Below are positions 15,809 through 23,977 of a stretch of 42,887 nucleotides of DNA, piece after piece; position 1 is the stretch's first letter; each line of letters starts with the position of its first letter. Origin of the DNA: Avichristensenella sp031549105. GTDB lineage: Bacteria > Bacillota > Clostridia > Christensenellales > Aristaeellaceae. Under the pieces are notes generated by a model. It was not told where the DNA came from, did not search any database, and saw nothing but the letters and a program-made list of their open reading frames with translations. Where the stretch lies: positions 1 through 42,887 of the forward strand of contig JAVBQK010000059.1 in NCBI GenBank assembly GCA_031549105.1, read 5' to 3'. The translations under genes and the position numbers were made by a program.

Positions 15809-16778
15809 ACAGATCACGCAACCTTTCCCGGATGGCTTCCGGCGCGAAGCCGTTCGCCTTTCCCGCCAGGATCAGCCGCACCGCAGCCGCCTCGCGCTCC
15901 GCGCCGAGGATATGCCCGGCCACGGGTTCGATCCTCAGGCAGTCGCGCTTGAGCGCGGAGAACCGCGCGAGCAGCGCGTCGTCCATCGCCTTCTCCAGTG
16001 CGGGAAGCTTGGCCGCGTCCTGCACGGCCACCGCCGTCGCGGCACGCACCTGTCGGCCGTAGGGTTCCAAAAGCTTAACGACCATGTCAGGCTTGTCAAA
16101 CGCCTCGACCCATTTCGCCGGGGGGATTGTGCCACCGGGCAGCAGCATCTCCTTGAGGAATGCCGCGTCGCGCCCCGTGCGGCGGATGCGCAGCAGCATG
16201 ATGGCGGTGAGCATGTCGGCCCGCGCGGAGAAATAGCCGCGGATCACATCGCTCTTCACACCGCGCATCTTCTGCTGGATCAGTGCAAAGATGGCCTTGT
16301 CCACCGTCACATCAATGGCCAGCGCATCCTCGCGTACGGCCAGCTTCTTTTCCAGCGCGTCCAGCGCCGTTTTCAGCACTTCCGGCAGGCGCTTGTACTG
16401 GTGGTCCGCCACCGAGTGCATCAACAGGTCCACCGGGTACACGCCGCACTCGGATAGGAACGCCGCCGGCTGCCCCAGGCAGCGCGCCTTCAGCAGCGTT
16501 TTGAGGTTCAGCGCATCGTAGCGCAATTGAAAGCAATCCGTTGCATCCGGATCGGGCGTGAGCCTGCGCACGAGCTGATACGCCTTGCGCACATGCTCGG
16601 CCGCGATGCTTTCAGCATCGCCGCCGTCCTGGCCGGCCCAGCCGATCTCCATCAGCGTCCTGATCGCCTCGTCGTAGGTGGATGCGGCCAGCAGCCTCTC
16701 GACGCGCGCAGCGTCCAGGGCGTCGCGCTCCAGCGTATGGATGCGCGCGACCGCGTAGGGTACGCTATCTTGGGGCAT
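15798..16778 (-). CDS. ntpC: V/A-type ATPase subunit C (rotor adaptor)
   Basis: 326 residues, mainly helical. This subunit (homologous to eukaryotic subunit d) is a funnel between the membrane ring and the central stalk. Visible: the N-terminal PYAVARIHTLERDAL, the FQLRYDALNLKTLLKARCLG segment and DKAIFALIQQKM...YFSARADMLTAIMLLRIRR repeats typical of the family. RBS AAGGAGGGCAAGAA. Located between E and F as in other bacterial ntp operons. Confidence 0.93.
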   Translation of the reverse strand: MPQDSVPYAVARIHTLERDALDAARVERLLAASTYDEAIRTLMEIGWAGQDGGDAESIAAEHVRKAYQLVRRLTPDPDATDCFQLRYDALNLKTLLKARCLGQPAAFLSECGVYPVDLLMHSVADHQYKRLPEVLKTALDALEKKLAVREDALAIDVTVDKAIFALIQQKMRGVKSDVIRGYFSARADMLTAIMLLRIRRTGRDAAFLKEMLLPGGTIPPAKWVEAFDKPDMVVKLLEPYGRQVRAATAVAVQDAAKLPALEKAMDDALLARFSALKRDCLRIEPVAGHILGAEREAAAVRLILAGKANGFAPEAIRERLRDLYGK

Positions 16779-16799
16779 TTCTTGCCCTCCTTCCGCGCA

Positions 16800-17390
16800 T
16801 CATCCAAATAGCAGCGCCGCGACCTCTGCCTCCAGCCTCATCCGCGAGGCTTCCAGCGCCGCGGGGAAGGAGCAGTTGACCTCCATGCCGCCGCGTCGCA
16901 GCAAAAACCCGCCGCCCAGCGCCTGCTTCCCGTCAGCGAGGCTGACCTTGCCGGGCTTTCCGGCCTTGACAAGCGCCTGATTCGCTTCCGCGACAAACGC
17001 CTGGTCGCACCACGCGCTGCCCTGGTCGGCTATCAGTATCTCATCGCCCTGGGCCGCGTCCAGCAGCATCGCAAGGCCAAACGCCTTTGCCTCTGCAGCC
17101 GACATGGCCTGCATCTTTTGTAGCGCCCGGGTGAATGCCTCGTCCAGCACCGTGCGCTTGGCGGCCAGCAGCGCCTTGCGCGCATCGAGCTTGGCCATCC
17201 GCTGCATGCGGTCGTCCAGCTCCAGCGCGTTCTGGCGTGCCGTCTCCAGCGCAGCTGTGCGTTCCTCGGCAATCTTTTTCTCGGATGCCGCGCGCACCGC
17301 TTCGGCCTTCACCTGCGCCTCACGCAGGAGCTGCGCAGCGTCCGCGCGGGCATCCTGTTCTATCCGGGTCAGAATGGCCTGTGCGTTCAT
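16800..17390 (-). CDS. ntpE: V/A-type ATPase subunit E (peripheral stalk)
   Basis: 196 residues: a long charged, Ala-rich coiled coil (about 1-95) followed by a compact C-terminal domain (GGGFLLRRGGMEVNCSFPAALE, the most conserved part). With the G/H subunit it forms the stator that holds the head against rotation. RBS AAGGAGT before the ATG; 14 bases after subunit K. Confidence 0.92.
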   Translation of the reverse strand: MNAQAILTRIEQDARADAAQLLREAQVKAEAVRAASEKKIAEERTAALETARQNALELDDRMQRMAKLDARKALLAAKRTVLDEAFTRALQKMQAMSAAEAKAFGLAMLLDAAQGDEILIADQGSAWCDQAFVAEANQALVKAGKPGKVSLADGKQALGGGFLLRRGGMEVNCSFPAALEASRMRLEAEVAALLFG

Positions 17391-17404
17391 CTATGCAGCA
17401 CTCC

Positions 17405-17881
17405 TTACAATTGAACGAAGAACACCATCAGGAACGAGGCGAGCAGGCCCAGAACCGCGTACGTTTCCACGGCGACGGCCATCGTGATGCCCTTACCGCT
17501 CTGGTCCGGGCGAACGCTGATCATGTTGATCGCGCTGGCGGCCACGCGGCCCTGGTAAATGGCGGAAATCCAGCCGACGACGGCAACCGGCATGCAGCCC
17601 AGGAAGATCAGAAGACCCTGGGTCACGGTCAGATCCACCATGCCGCCCAGGAAGTTGGTCTTAATCAGCACGATGAACGCGATCAGGAAGCCGTAAATGC
17701 CCTGCGTACCGGGCAGAAGCTGCAGAACCAGCGCCTTGGAGAACACCTCAGGATTTTCGGTGACCACGCCCGCGTTGGTTTCGCCCGCCAGGCCCACACC
17801 TTTTGCCGAGCCGATGCCCGCCAGGAGTGCCGAGATTGCCGCGCCAGCCAGCGCAAGGATCTGTCCTAGTTGGAATTCCAT
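17405..17881 (-). CDS. ntpK: V-type ATPase subunit K (membrane rotor ring), sodium-type
   Basis: 158 residues, four transmembrane helices in two tandem hairpins, as in Enterococcus hirae NtpK. The ion carboxylate is E139 in AVAVETYAVLGLL. The first hairpin lacks a carboxylate at the equivalent site and has LLPGTQGIYGF instead. The E. hirae sodium ligands (Leu61, Thr64, Gln65, Gln110, Glu139) correspond here to L56, T59, Q60, Q110 and E139, all conserved. This predicts a Na+-translocating enzyme with one ion site per subunit. RBS TAGGAGGAATGATCC. Ion type is inferred from residues, not measured. Confidence 0.95.
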   Translation of the reverse strand: MEFQLGQILALAGAAISALLAGIGSAKGVGLAGETNAGVVTENPEVFSKALVLQLLPGTQGIYGFLIAFIVLIKTNFLGGMVDLTVTQGLLIFLGCMPVAVVGWISAIYQGRVAASAINMISVRPDQSGKGITMAVAVETYAVLGLLASFLMVFFVQL

Positions 17882-17917
17882 GGATCATTCCTCCTAAAAG
17901 TTGTGAGATGGTGTTTC

Positions 17918-19840
17918 TTATTCCACGCTATCCGCTTCAGGGCGGATGGCGATGTACCGGGGATTTGCCGCGAGCGGCGCGAACGGGATGCCGCCCTCTT
18001 CGTAGAACTTGCCGAAGAACTCAATGTACTGCAGGCGGCACGCATGCACATAGGCGCCCAGGATGTTGACCGCGGCATTGAACAGGTGACCCACAATCAG
18101 CACGCCCACGCCCAGGATGATGCCGATGATGCCCTTGCTCAGGATCATCCCGGCGAGCATGTTGATGACCATGCCGATGACGCCGGTTGCCAGGCCCATG
18201 CCGAACAGACGCATGTAGCTGAGAATGTCCGACAGCCACGAGGTGATGCCGTACAGCGCGCCCAGGCCACCGGTTAGCTTCTTGAGGATCGTGGGCTTGG
18301 AACGCCCTGCCGTCAGCAGAATGCCCACCACGCCTACCAGCGCCAACACCTTGCCAATGGTCGCGGTAACCGGCAGGATCATCATCGGCAGGCCAGCGAC
18401 CAGCGCAAACCAGAAGAACTGGTCAAAGAGCGCATCCAGCGGCTTCCCGCGCTTGATGTTCATGTAGGCGGCTACGCCTAGCGCGGCAAACAGGTGCACC
18501 ACGCCCAGGCCCAGGCACAACCCCATCATCTCCAGCGGCTGCTCCAGCGTGTTGATCAGCATGGGCATGATGCTCATGCCGAACCAAGTGTCGAACATTG
18601 CCCCCCAGAACAACGTGCTTAGGCCGCCGATGGCCAGAATCCACATCATCTTTTTCATGCCCGTCTTGGGCTTCACAAAGTGAATGATGAGTGGGATGAG
18701 CACCGCCATCACCAGGCCGTACCCCGCGTCGGAAACCATCATGCCGAAGAAACAGGCGAAAAACGGCGCCATGATGAATGTCGGGTCCAGACCGCGCGGG
18801 TCGGGCATCGCGTAGTTGGCCACAACCGACTCAAACGGCGCGACAATCCGGTGGTTACGCAGCAGCGTGGGCGGCTGCTCTTCATCGGTCGGCTCGCGGA
18901 ACTCAATTTCACACGTAGGCGCGGCGGCACGAATCTTCTTTTCAAGCTTTGTGCACGCGGACGCCGGGGTCCAGCCCTCCAGCAGGAAAGCACTGGCCGT
19001 GCGGGCCACCCGCGCGGCGGCCGTCTGCCGCTCCTTTTCTTCGGAAACCAGTTCAAAGATAACCTTGAGCCTGGGTGTCTCCGTACCGAGCGCAGCCAGC
19101 TCTTCCGTCAACCGCGTGCGGTCCTGCGCCATCTGCGCGAGCTGCTTATCCAGCAGCGCGAGCCGCTGCGCCGGGGTACCGGTTATGCCGCCAAACTGGG
19201 CGTTGGAGAAGTCCACTGATTTCAGTGCAGCAACCACGGCATCCCGCGCGGACTTGTGCGCCACCACCCAAATGTACGCGGCTTCCTGCACCTCTCCCAC
19301 GGTTTCCACGCGCACCGGCAGGTCGGCCAGTGCGCTCTGCAATGCATCCATGCGGCGCTTGTCCACAGAACCTACAAACTGCGCGGTATCCCGCGTGTCC
19401 GCAATCCGCTCCACCGGGATGTCGAGCCCGCGCCAAGGCTCAAGCTGCTCCATTTCCGCATGAATGCGCGCCTGTGCGCCACGCAGTTCACCGCTTCTGC
19501 GCTCCAGCGCCTCCACCGCCTCCACGACGGCCATCAGCGCGCCTTCATTTGCAGCGATTTCATCCGCCTCGCGCTCGGATATCTCCGGCATCGACATCGA
19601 CTGCAACATGCCCACCTTGGGCTGGAACCGGGCAAGCTGCCCGATCGCCCAGCGGATGCGCGTCAGCTTTTCATCAGCCGATGACAGCGCGTCCCGGTCC
19701 TTGGGCAGGTACGCATCCATGCCGTCCTGCTGAACCTCAGCCACCTGCACACATCCCGCCTTCTGCAGGATGCGCAGCAGCTTGTCCCGGTCGGACGCCA
19801 TCGCCAGCAGTCTGACGCGCTTCATTTCAACGATGGCCAT
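17918..19840 (-). CDS. ntpI: V/A-type ATPase subunit I (membrane stator subunit a)
   Basis: 640 residues from the ATG at 19840 (RBS AAAGGA nine bases before; the open frame extends six codons further upstream). The N-terminal half is cytoplasmic with coiled-coil arms (MKRVRLLAMASDRDKLLRILQKAGCVQV; leucine/glutamate heptads around 90-120 and 215-250). From about 350 there are seven or eight membrane segments (FFGMMVSDAGYGLVMAVLIPLII, LSTLFWGAMFDTWFG, LSDILSYMRLFGMGLATGVIG). The arginine in SYMRLF is the conserved residue that releases the ion from the rotor carboxylate. Overlaps the preceding stalk subunit by 14 bases. Confidence 0.96.
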   Translation of the reverse strand: MAIVEMKRVRLLAMASDRDKLLRILQKAGCVQVAEVQQDGMDAYLPKDRDALSSADEKLTRIRWAIGQLARFQPKVGMLQSMSMPEISEREADEIAANEGALMAVVEAVEALERRSGELRGAQARIHAEMEQLEPWRGLDIPVERIADTRDTAQFVGSVDKRRMDALQSALADLPVRVETVGEVQEAAYIWVVAHKSARDAVVAALKSVDFSNAQFGGITGTPAQRLALLDKQLAQMAQDRTRLTEELAALGTETPRLKVIFELVSEEKERQTAAARVARTASAFLLEGWTPASACTKLEKKIRAAAPTCEIEFREPTDEEQPPTLLRNHRIVAPFESVVANYAMPDPRGLDPTFIMAPFFACFFGMMVSDAGYGLVMAVLIPLIIHFVKPKTGMKKMMWILAIGGLSTLFWGAMFDTWFGMSIMPMLINTLEQPLEMMGLCLGLGVVHLFAALGVAAYMNIKRGKPLDALFDQFFWFALVAGLPMMILPVTATIGKVLALVGVVGILLTAGRSKPTILKKLTGGLGALYGITSWLSDILSYMRLFGMGLATGVIGMVINMLAGMILSKGIIGIILGVGVLIVGHLFNAAVNILGAYVHACRLQYIEFFGKFYEEGGIPFAPLAANPRYIAIRPEADSVE

Positions 19841-20150
19841 CGCGCACAATCCTTTCAAAAATCACTTGTGCCGCCTGGTCCAGCCTAGCCTGCGCCGCCT
19901 TCGCCACCGCATCGCGTTCCGCCGCTTCCTTACCGGCCTGCGCGTCGCTCCGCCTGTTGGCGGTAGCCCGGGCATCCTCCAGGATGCGCTGCCCCAGCGC
20001 GCGGTGCTCCAGCGCGGCGCTTCGCTCATCTGCGATGCACGCCTCCTCAACAGACTTGAGGATGTCGCGCGCTTCCTTCTGGGCCTCGGCGCGCATCTCA
20101 ACCGCCTTTACCTCAGCCGCCTCGATGCTTTTGAGCAACTCCAATGACAT
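19827..20150 (-). CDS. V/A-type ATPase small stalk subunit (G/H type)
   Basis: 107 residues, almost entirely one charged coiled coil rich in Ala, Glu and Arg (SLELLKSIEAAEVKAVEMRAEAQKEAR...). Length, composition and first position in the operon match the peripheral-stalk partner of subunit E (NtpF in Enterococcus, subunit G or H elsewhere). Sequence alone would not identify it; the operon does. Starts 31 bases after upp with no terminator between, so upp and the ATPase genes are probably on one transcript. Confidence 0.85.
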   Translation of the reverse strand: MSLELLKSIEAAEVKAVEMRAEAQKEARDILKSVEEACIADERSAALEHRALGQRILEDARATANRRSDAQAGKEAAERDAVAKAAQARLDQAAQVIFERIVRDGHR

Positions 20151-20181
20151 CGTGATCCGCCCCTATTCTGCTGATACGCCG

Positions 20182-20811
20182 TTATTTGGTGCCAAACAGG
20201 CGGTCGCCCGCATCCCCAAGGCCAGGCACGATGTAGCCGTGCTCATTGAGATGGCTGTCGAGCGCCGCGACATAGATATCCACATCCGGGTGGTCCTTCT
20301 GAATGCGCTGCACGCCCTCGGGCGCAGCGACAAGGCAGACCAGCTTAATGTTGCTGCAATCGCGCTTCTTCAGGAAGGTGAGCGCCTCGCTCGCGGTGCC
20401 GCCGGTAGCCAGCATCGGGTCAAGCACGATCAGCTCGCGATCCTGAGCGTCGGTAGGGAGCTTGCAATAGTATTCGACAGGTTCGAGGGTGTTGGGGTCA
20501 CGATATAGGCCAATATGCCCCACGCGCGCCGCGGGAATCAAGTTGAGGATGCCGTCCACCATGCCCAGTCCCGCACGCAAAATCGGCACAACTCCTACCT
20601 TGCGCCCTGCCAAAACCTGTGTTTTCATTTTGCAAAGAGGGGTTTCAATCTCGATCTCGCGAAGGGAAAAATTGCGTGTAACCTCGTACGCCATGAGCAT
20701 CGAGATTTCTTCGAGGAGTTCGCGGAATTCCTTGGACCCGGTGTTCTTATCCCGCATGAGTGAGAGCTTATGCTGAATGAGCGGATGATTGAGGATGTTA
20801 AGTCTTCCCAT
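20182..20811 (-). CDS. upp: Uracil phosphoribosyltransferase
   Basis: 209 residues, the standard size. Converts uracil and PRPP to UMP in pyrimidine salvage. The PRPP-binding loop is VLDPMLATGGTASEAL; the uracil-binding C-terminal GDAGDRLFGTK and the N-terminal HPLIQHKLSLMRDKNTGSKEFR are diagnostic. RBS AAGGAGG before the ATG. Promoter directly upstream. It heads the transcript that leads into the V-type ATPase; a upp-ATPase link is also common in Bacillota for F-type operons. Confidence 0.98.
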   Translation of the reverse strand: MGRLNILNHPLIQHKLSLMRDKNTGSKEFRELLEEISMLMAYEVTRNFSLREIEIETPLCKMKTQVLAGRKVGVVPILRAGLGMVDGILNLIPAARVGHIGLYRDPNTLEPVEYYCKLPTDAQDRELIVLDPMLATGGTASEALTFLKKRDCSNIKLVCLVAAPEGVQRIQKDHPDVDIYVAALDSHLNEHGYIVPGLGDAGDRLFGTK

Positions 20812-20844
20812 AACCCTGCCTCCTTCATGTGTCCATTACACTCC

Positions 20845-20873
20845 ATTATACAGTCACATGCGGAACAAGGCAA
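20845..20873 (-). promoter_or_regulatory. Predicted sigma-A promoter for upp and the V-ATPase operon
   Basis: Minus strand TTGCCT (20873-20868), 17-bp spacer, perfect TATAAT (20850-20845), about 35 bases before the upp start. No attenuator hairpin was seen in the short leader. Confidence 0.65.
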
Positions 20874-20929
20874 GCGGTTTTTCCATCTTTCGCGCTATTG
20901 TGAGGCACTTAATTCATATTAAAATGAAA

Positions 20930-20965
20930 ATGACCCTACACGCTGCATTTGGCGCATAGGGTCAT
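20930..20965 (-). terminator. Terminator of the DUF3343 gene
   Basis: Stem ATGACCCTA (20930-20938) with TAGGGTCAT (20957-20965); on the minus strand it is followed by TTTTCATTTT. It lies 4 bases after the DUF3343 stop. Confidence 0.7.
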
Positions 20966-20969
20966 GGGT

Positions 20970-21236
20970 TCACATCTGCATCGGGGTCAGCGCCGGACGC
21001 ATATTCGGTCTGGCGTCAATGCGGTAAAAGCCAATCAAGTTACCCGGTTTAATCCGGTGATATACATCGCTGACGCGGTCTGTCTCCTGCAGTTCAAAGC
21101 GCACCGAAAGTCCGCATCCAAGCGCAACCTCGCGGGGCGTGGACACGATCGAGGCATGTAGGCCGGCACGCTTGAGCGCGGATTCAAACGCAAATACCTG
21201 CTGGCGCGAGCGAAACGACGCAATTCCATACGGCAT
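20970..21236 (-). CDS. DUF3343 protein (putative Se/S carrier-like)
   Basis: 88 residues from the ATG at 21236, preceded by GGGAGGATGATTTC. The sequence (MPYGIASFRSRQQVFAFESALKRAG, then STPREVALGCGLSVRFE) matches DUF3343, a small family with one conserved cysteine (in GCGLSVRF), annotated as a putative selenium or sulfur carrier. It is divergent, 70 bases apart, from a cysteine desulfurase-like gene. That supports a role in taking persulfide sulfur or selenium from that enzyme, but the biochemical function has not been shown for the family as far as I know. Confidence 0.85.
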   Translation of the reverse strand: MPYGIASFRSRQQVFAFESALKRAGLHASIVSTPREVALGCGLSVRFELQETDRVSDVYHRIKPGNLIGFYRIDARPNMRPALTPMQM

Positions 21237-21306
21237 GAAATCATCCTCCCTACTCATACAGTGTATTGCGCGCGCACCGCGCGGTGACAGAAAGGGGCAC
21301 TTTTGG

Positions 21307-22431
21307 ATGATTTATCTGGACAATGCTGCCACCAGCTTCCCCAAGCCGGCCGAGGTTTCCAGGACCGTCGCGGGCGTGCTGGAACGGCTGGGCGCAAACC
21401 CGGGCCGCAGCGGGCACCGCATGTCGCTTGCCGGCGGACGCATCATCATGAACTGCCGCGAGGTACTGGCGACACTGCTGGATGTCCCCGAGCCGGAGCG
21501 GATCGTGTTTTGCTTTAACTGCACAGATGCGCTGAACTTAGCCATCCGTGGCCTTGTCCGGCCCGGCGATCATGTCATCGCCACAGCGCTGGACCATAAC
21601 GCGTCGCTCCGGCCGCTGTCGGGCCTGGCCGAGCGCGGCGTCATTTCGCTGGACGTGCTGGAGCCCGCACCCGGTACGGACGCCGTCACCGCCGAGCAGG
21701 TGCTGGCAAACCTCTATGAAAATACCCGGCTGGTCGTATGTGCCCACGCCTCCAACGTCACCGGCGCGGTACAGCCTGTCACCGAGATTGGCGCGCTCTG
21801 CCGCTCACGCGGCATTCCTTTCCTTGTGGATGCAGCGCAGACCCTCGGCGTGCTGCCCGTGCGCCCGCTGGCGATGGGCGCGGACCTGGTCGCCTTCCCC
21901 GGGCACAAGGCGCTCTTTGGCCCCACAGGCACCGGCGGCCTGTGGATCGGTGAGGGAGTCGAGCTGTCCCCGTACCGGGAGGGCGGCACCGGTTCCCGTT
22001 CCGAAAGCGTGCTACAGCCCTCCGAGCTGCCCGACCGCTACGAGAGCGGCACTCTAAACCTTGCCGGGATCGCCGGGCTAATGCAGGGCGTCCGCTTCGC
22101 GCTGGCCCACCAGGCCGAAATCGCGACGCATGAGGCAGCGCTTGCCACGTACCTGCGCAGGGGCCTCTGCTCCATTCCAGGCGCAACCGTCTACGGACCA
22201 GAAACCCCCACCCTTGGCGTAGTATCCTTCAACCTGGACGGCCGGCGTTCCGGCGAAGTCGCGGACGTACTGAACCGCCGCAACATCGGCGTGCGTTCCG
22301 GCCTGCACTGTGCCCCATTGGCGCACCGCTGGCTAGGCACAATCGAGACAGGCGCGGTACGCGTAAGCCCCGGCTTCTTCAACGTCGAAAGCGACGTGGA
22401 CCGGTTATTGGCGGTGGTGGAGAGGGCGTGA
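21307..22431 (+). CDS. Cysteine desulfurase-like aminotransferase class V
   Basis: 374 residues from the ATG at 21307, chosen because AGAAAGGGG lies just upstream and the family begins (M)IYLDNAATSFPKP. PLP-dependent fold type I enzyme: NAATSFPKP start, NCTDALNLAI, ALDHNAS (His stacking on PLP), VDAAQTLG (Asp to the pyridine nitrogen) and Schiff-base lysine K201 in FPGHKALFGPTGTG. The putative catalytic cysteine is C335 in RSGLHCAPLAHRWLGT, so it can probably form a persulfide. It belongs to the SufS/CsdA-like subgroup often found with DUF3343 in Clostridia. Divergent from DUF3343; convergent with the S41 protease. Confidence 0.92.
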   Translation: MIYLDNAATSFPKPAEVSRTVAGVLERLGANPGRSGHRMSLAGGRIIMNCREVLATLLDVPEPERIVFCFNCTDALNLAIRGLVRPGDHVIATALDHNASLRPLSGLAERGVISLDVLEPAPGTDAVTAEQVLANLYENTRLVVCAHASNVTGAVQPVTEIGALCRSRGIPFLVDAAQTLGVLPVRPLAMGADLVAFPGHKALFGPTGTGGLWIGEGVELSPYREGGTGSRSESVLQPSELPDRYESGTLNLAGIAGLMQGVRFALAHQAEIATHEAALATYLRRGLCSIPGATVYGPETPTLGVVSFNLDGRRSGEVADVLNRRNIGVRSGLHCAPLAHRWLGTIETGAVRVSPGFFNVESDVDRLLAVVERA

Positions 22432-22671
22432 AGAAACGCAAAGGGACGCCAGGAGACGGAGGGACGCCAGGAGGCTCTGCCTCCTGGACCTCCGCGAAGG
22501 GCTTTGCCCTTTCGAAACCCATGTTGCGCTCACGCGCGGGTGGGAATAAACAATAAACGCCATGCAAAAAACCCACCCCGCGTAAGCAGAGATGGGTTTG
22601 GAAAGGGCGAAGCCCTTCCTGGGATTCCTAAGGGCAAAGCCCTTAGGCCGCCGGGGGCCGTCCCCTCCTCG
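22432..22671. repeat. Stacked-hairpin intergenic repeat, copy C (inverted pair), likely two-way terminator
   Basis: Fills the gap between the converging desulfurase and S41 protease genes. Left unit: CCAGGAGGC/GCCTCCTGG (22467-22487) and CGAAGGGC/GCCCTTTCG (22495-22514, one bulge). Right unit, inverted: GGAAAGGGC/GCCCTTCC (22600-22619) and CCTAAGGGC/GCCCTTAGG (22627-22647). The units pair with each other through GAAACCCAT/ATGGGTTT and CGCGGGTGGG (22535-22544) with CCCACCCCGCG (22572-22582), around an A-rich loop of 27 bases. Same architecture as 11433-11680. Confidence 0.8.
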
Positions 22672-23859
22672 TCACTCCCCCATCATTTCCGTAAGCACCT
22701 CAACCGCCTTCTGCAGCTGCGTGTCCTTGTCGCGGATGATGGTGAAGTTGTCATCCAGCGCGTCTTCCGGCATCTCCACTACGTAGTCGGGCGTAATGCC
22801 GACTTCGTGGATGTTGTTGCCCTCGGGCGACTTCCAGTAGTCGGTGGTCAGCTGCAGGCCCGCGCCATCCTCGTAGAAGGTATAGACCGTCTGCATGATG
22901 CCTTTGCCGAATGTTTTGACGCCGACGCTCTTGGCCACGCCCGTTTCCATCAGCGCGACCGCCAGGATCTCCGATGCGCTCGCGGAATGCTCGTTCATCA
23001 GGACCACCACCGGAATGTCCCACGCGCCGGGCTTGGCGTAGTACGACAGGGAACGGCCGTACTTGTCCTCGGTGGACGCTACCACGATCTCATCATCCAG
23101 GAACACATCGGCGATATCGACCGCCAGGTTAACGAGACCGCCGGGGTTATCGCGCAGGTCGATGATCAGGCCCTGCACGCCCTGTTCCTTGAACTTTTCC
23201 ACTGCGGCAGCGAACTGGCTGGTTAGCGCACCTTCAAAGTAATGGATACGCACATAGCCGATGTTATCATCCAGAACCTCGGAGCTGATCGTCTCGGTCT
23301 GAACGATCGCGCGGTAGCACGTTACTTCAAACAGTTCCTTGTCCCGAAGGATGGTCAGCTTCACTTCGCCGCCCACCTCGCCGCGCATGATCGAAACGGC
23401 CTTGTTCAGGTCATAGGCGGTCATGTCCTCACCGTTCACCTGCATGATCTTATCTCCAACATGCAGGCCAGCCTGCTGCGCCGGGCTACCGTAGAACACC
23501 CGGCGGATGGTAATCGTCAGGTCCGACGGATTTGCGTACACCTCAAAACCGATGCCGCCGTACTCGCCGGTGACCATCGTCTGCTCCCCTTCCATCTGGG
23601 CGGGGGTGTAATAATACGAATAGTCATCGCCGAGCGCGCCAAGCATGCCCTGCGCCGCGTATTCCATCAGCTTGTCCTCGTCATACTCCCAGAGGAACGA
23701 ATGCGCGACCATGTTGCGGATTTCTTCCAGGCGCTTGTACTTCTGGATCAGCGCGTACTCCTCGGCCGTTACGGTAACCTTCTCATTCGCCGCGCAGGCG
23801 GAGGTGGTCAGCAGCATCAGAACCGCGATAACCGCCAAAATTCTCTTCATATGTTGCAT
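22672..23859 (-). CDS. S41-family C-terminal processing peptidase (CtpA-like)
   Basis: 395 residues from the ATG at 23859. An N-terminal signal sequence (MQHMKRILAVIAVLMLLTTSACA) ends in either an AxA cleavage site or a weak lipobox (TSAC), so the protein is exported. A PDZ domain spans about 98-185 (GIGFEVYANPSDLTI, GSPAQQAGLHVGDKIMQVNG). The S41 protease domain follows (GYVRIHYF, LIIDLRDNPGGLV). Likely nucleophile S292 in NEHSASASE, with general base K319 in KTFGKG. Such enzymes process the C-termini of exported proteins; in spore formers related enzymes act in sporulation signalling, but no target is seen here. Confidence 0.93.
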   Translation of the reverse strand: MQHMKRILAVIAVLMLLTTSACAANEKVTVTAEEYALIQKYKRLEEIRNMVAHSFLWEYDEDKLMEYAAQGMLGALGDDYSYYYTPAQMEGEQTMVTGEYGGIGFEVYANPSDLTITIRRVFYGSPAQQAGLHVGDKIMQVNGEDMTAYDLNKAVSIMRGEVGGEVKLTILRDKELFEVTCYRAIVQTETISSEVLDDNIGYVRIHYFEGALTSQFAAAVEKFKEQGVQGLIIDLRDNPGGLVNLAVDIADVFLDDEIVVASTEDKYGRSLSYYAKPGAWDIPVVVLMNEHSASASEILAVALMETGVAKSVGVKTFGKGIMQTVYTFYEDGAGLQLTTDYWKSPEGNNIHEVGITPDYVVEMPEDALDDNFTIIRDKDTQLQKAVEVLTEMMGE

Positions 23860-23894
23860 GGGCAATTTTCCTTTCCTTTATGCGGAACAAAAAA

Positions 23895-23934
23895 TATCCG
23901 CAAATCCTTTTCCATGATAAAGGATTTGCGGATA
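23895..23934 (-). terminator. Terminator of the CdaR-like gene, overlapping the S41 protease promoter
   Basis: A perfect 16-bp stem: TATCCGCAAATCCTTT (23895-23910) with AAAGGATTTGCGGATA (23919-23934), loop of 8. On the minus strand it is followed directly by six T. It terminates the gene ending at 23978. Confidence 0.85.
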
Positions 23935-23942
23935 AATTGCAA
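23914..23942 (-). promoter_or_regulatory. Predicted sigma-A promoter of the S41 protease gene
   Basis: Minus strand TTGCAA (23942-23937), 17-bp spacer, TATCAT (23919-23914). The spacer is one arm of the terminator hairpin and the -10 lies in its loop. The predicted start site is in the other arm, about 50 bases before the protease start. Confidence 0.6.
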
Positions 23943-23977
23943 CGGAAAAACAATGAACAGTTGGTAACTGTATTGGA

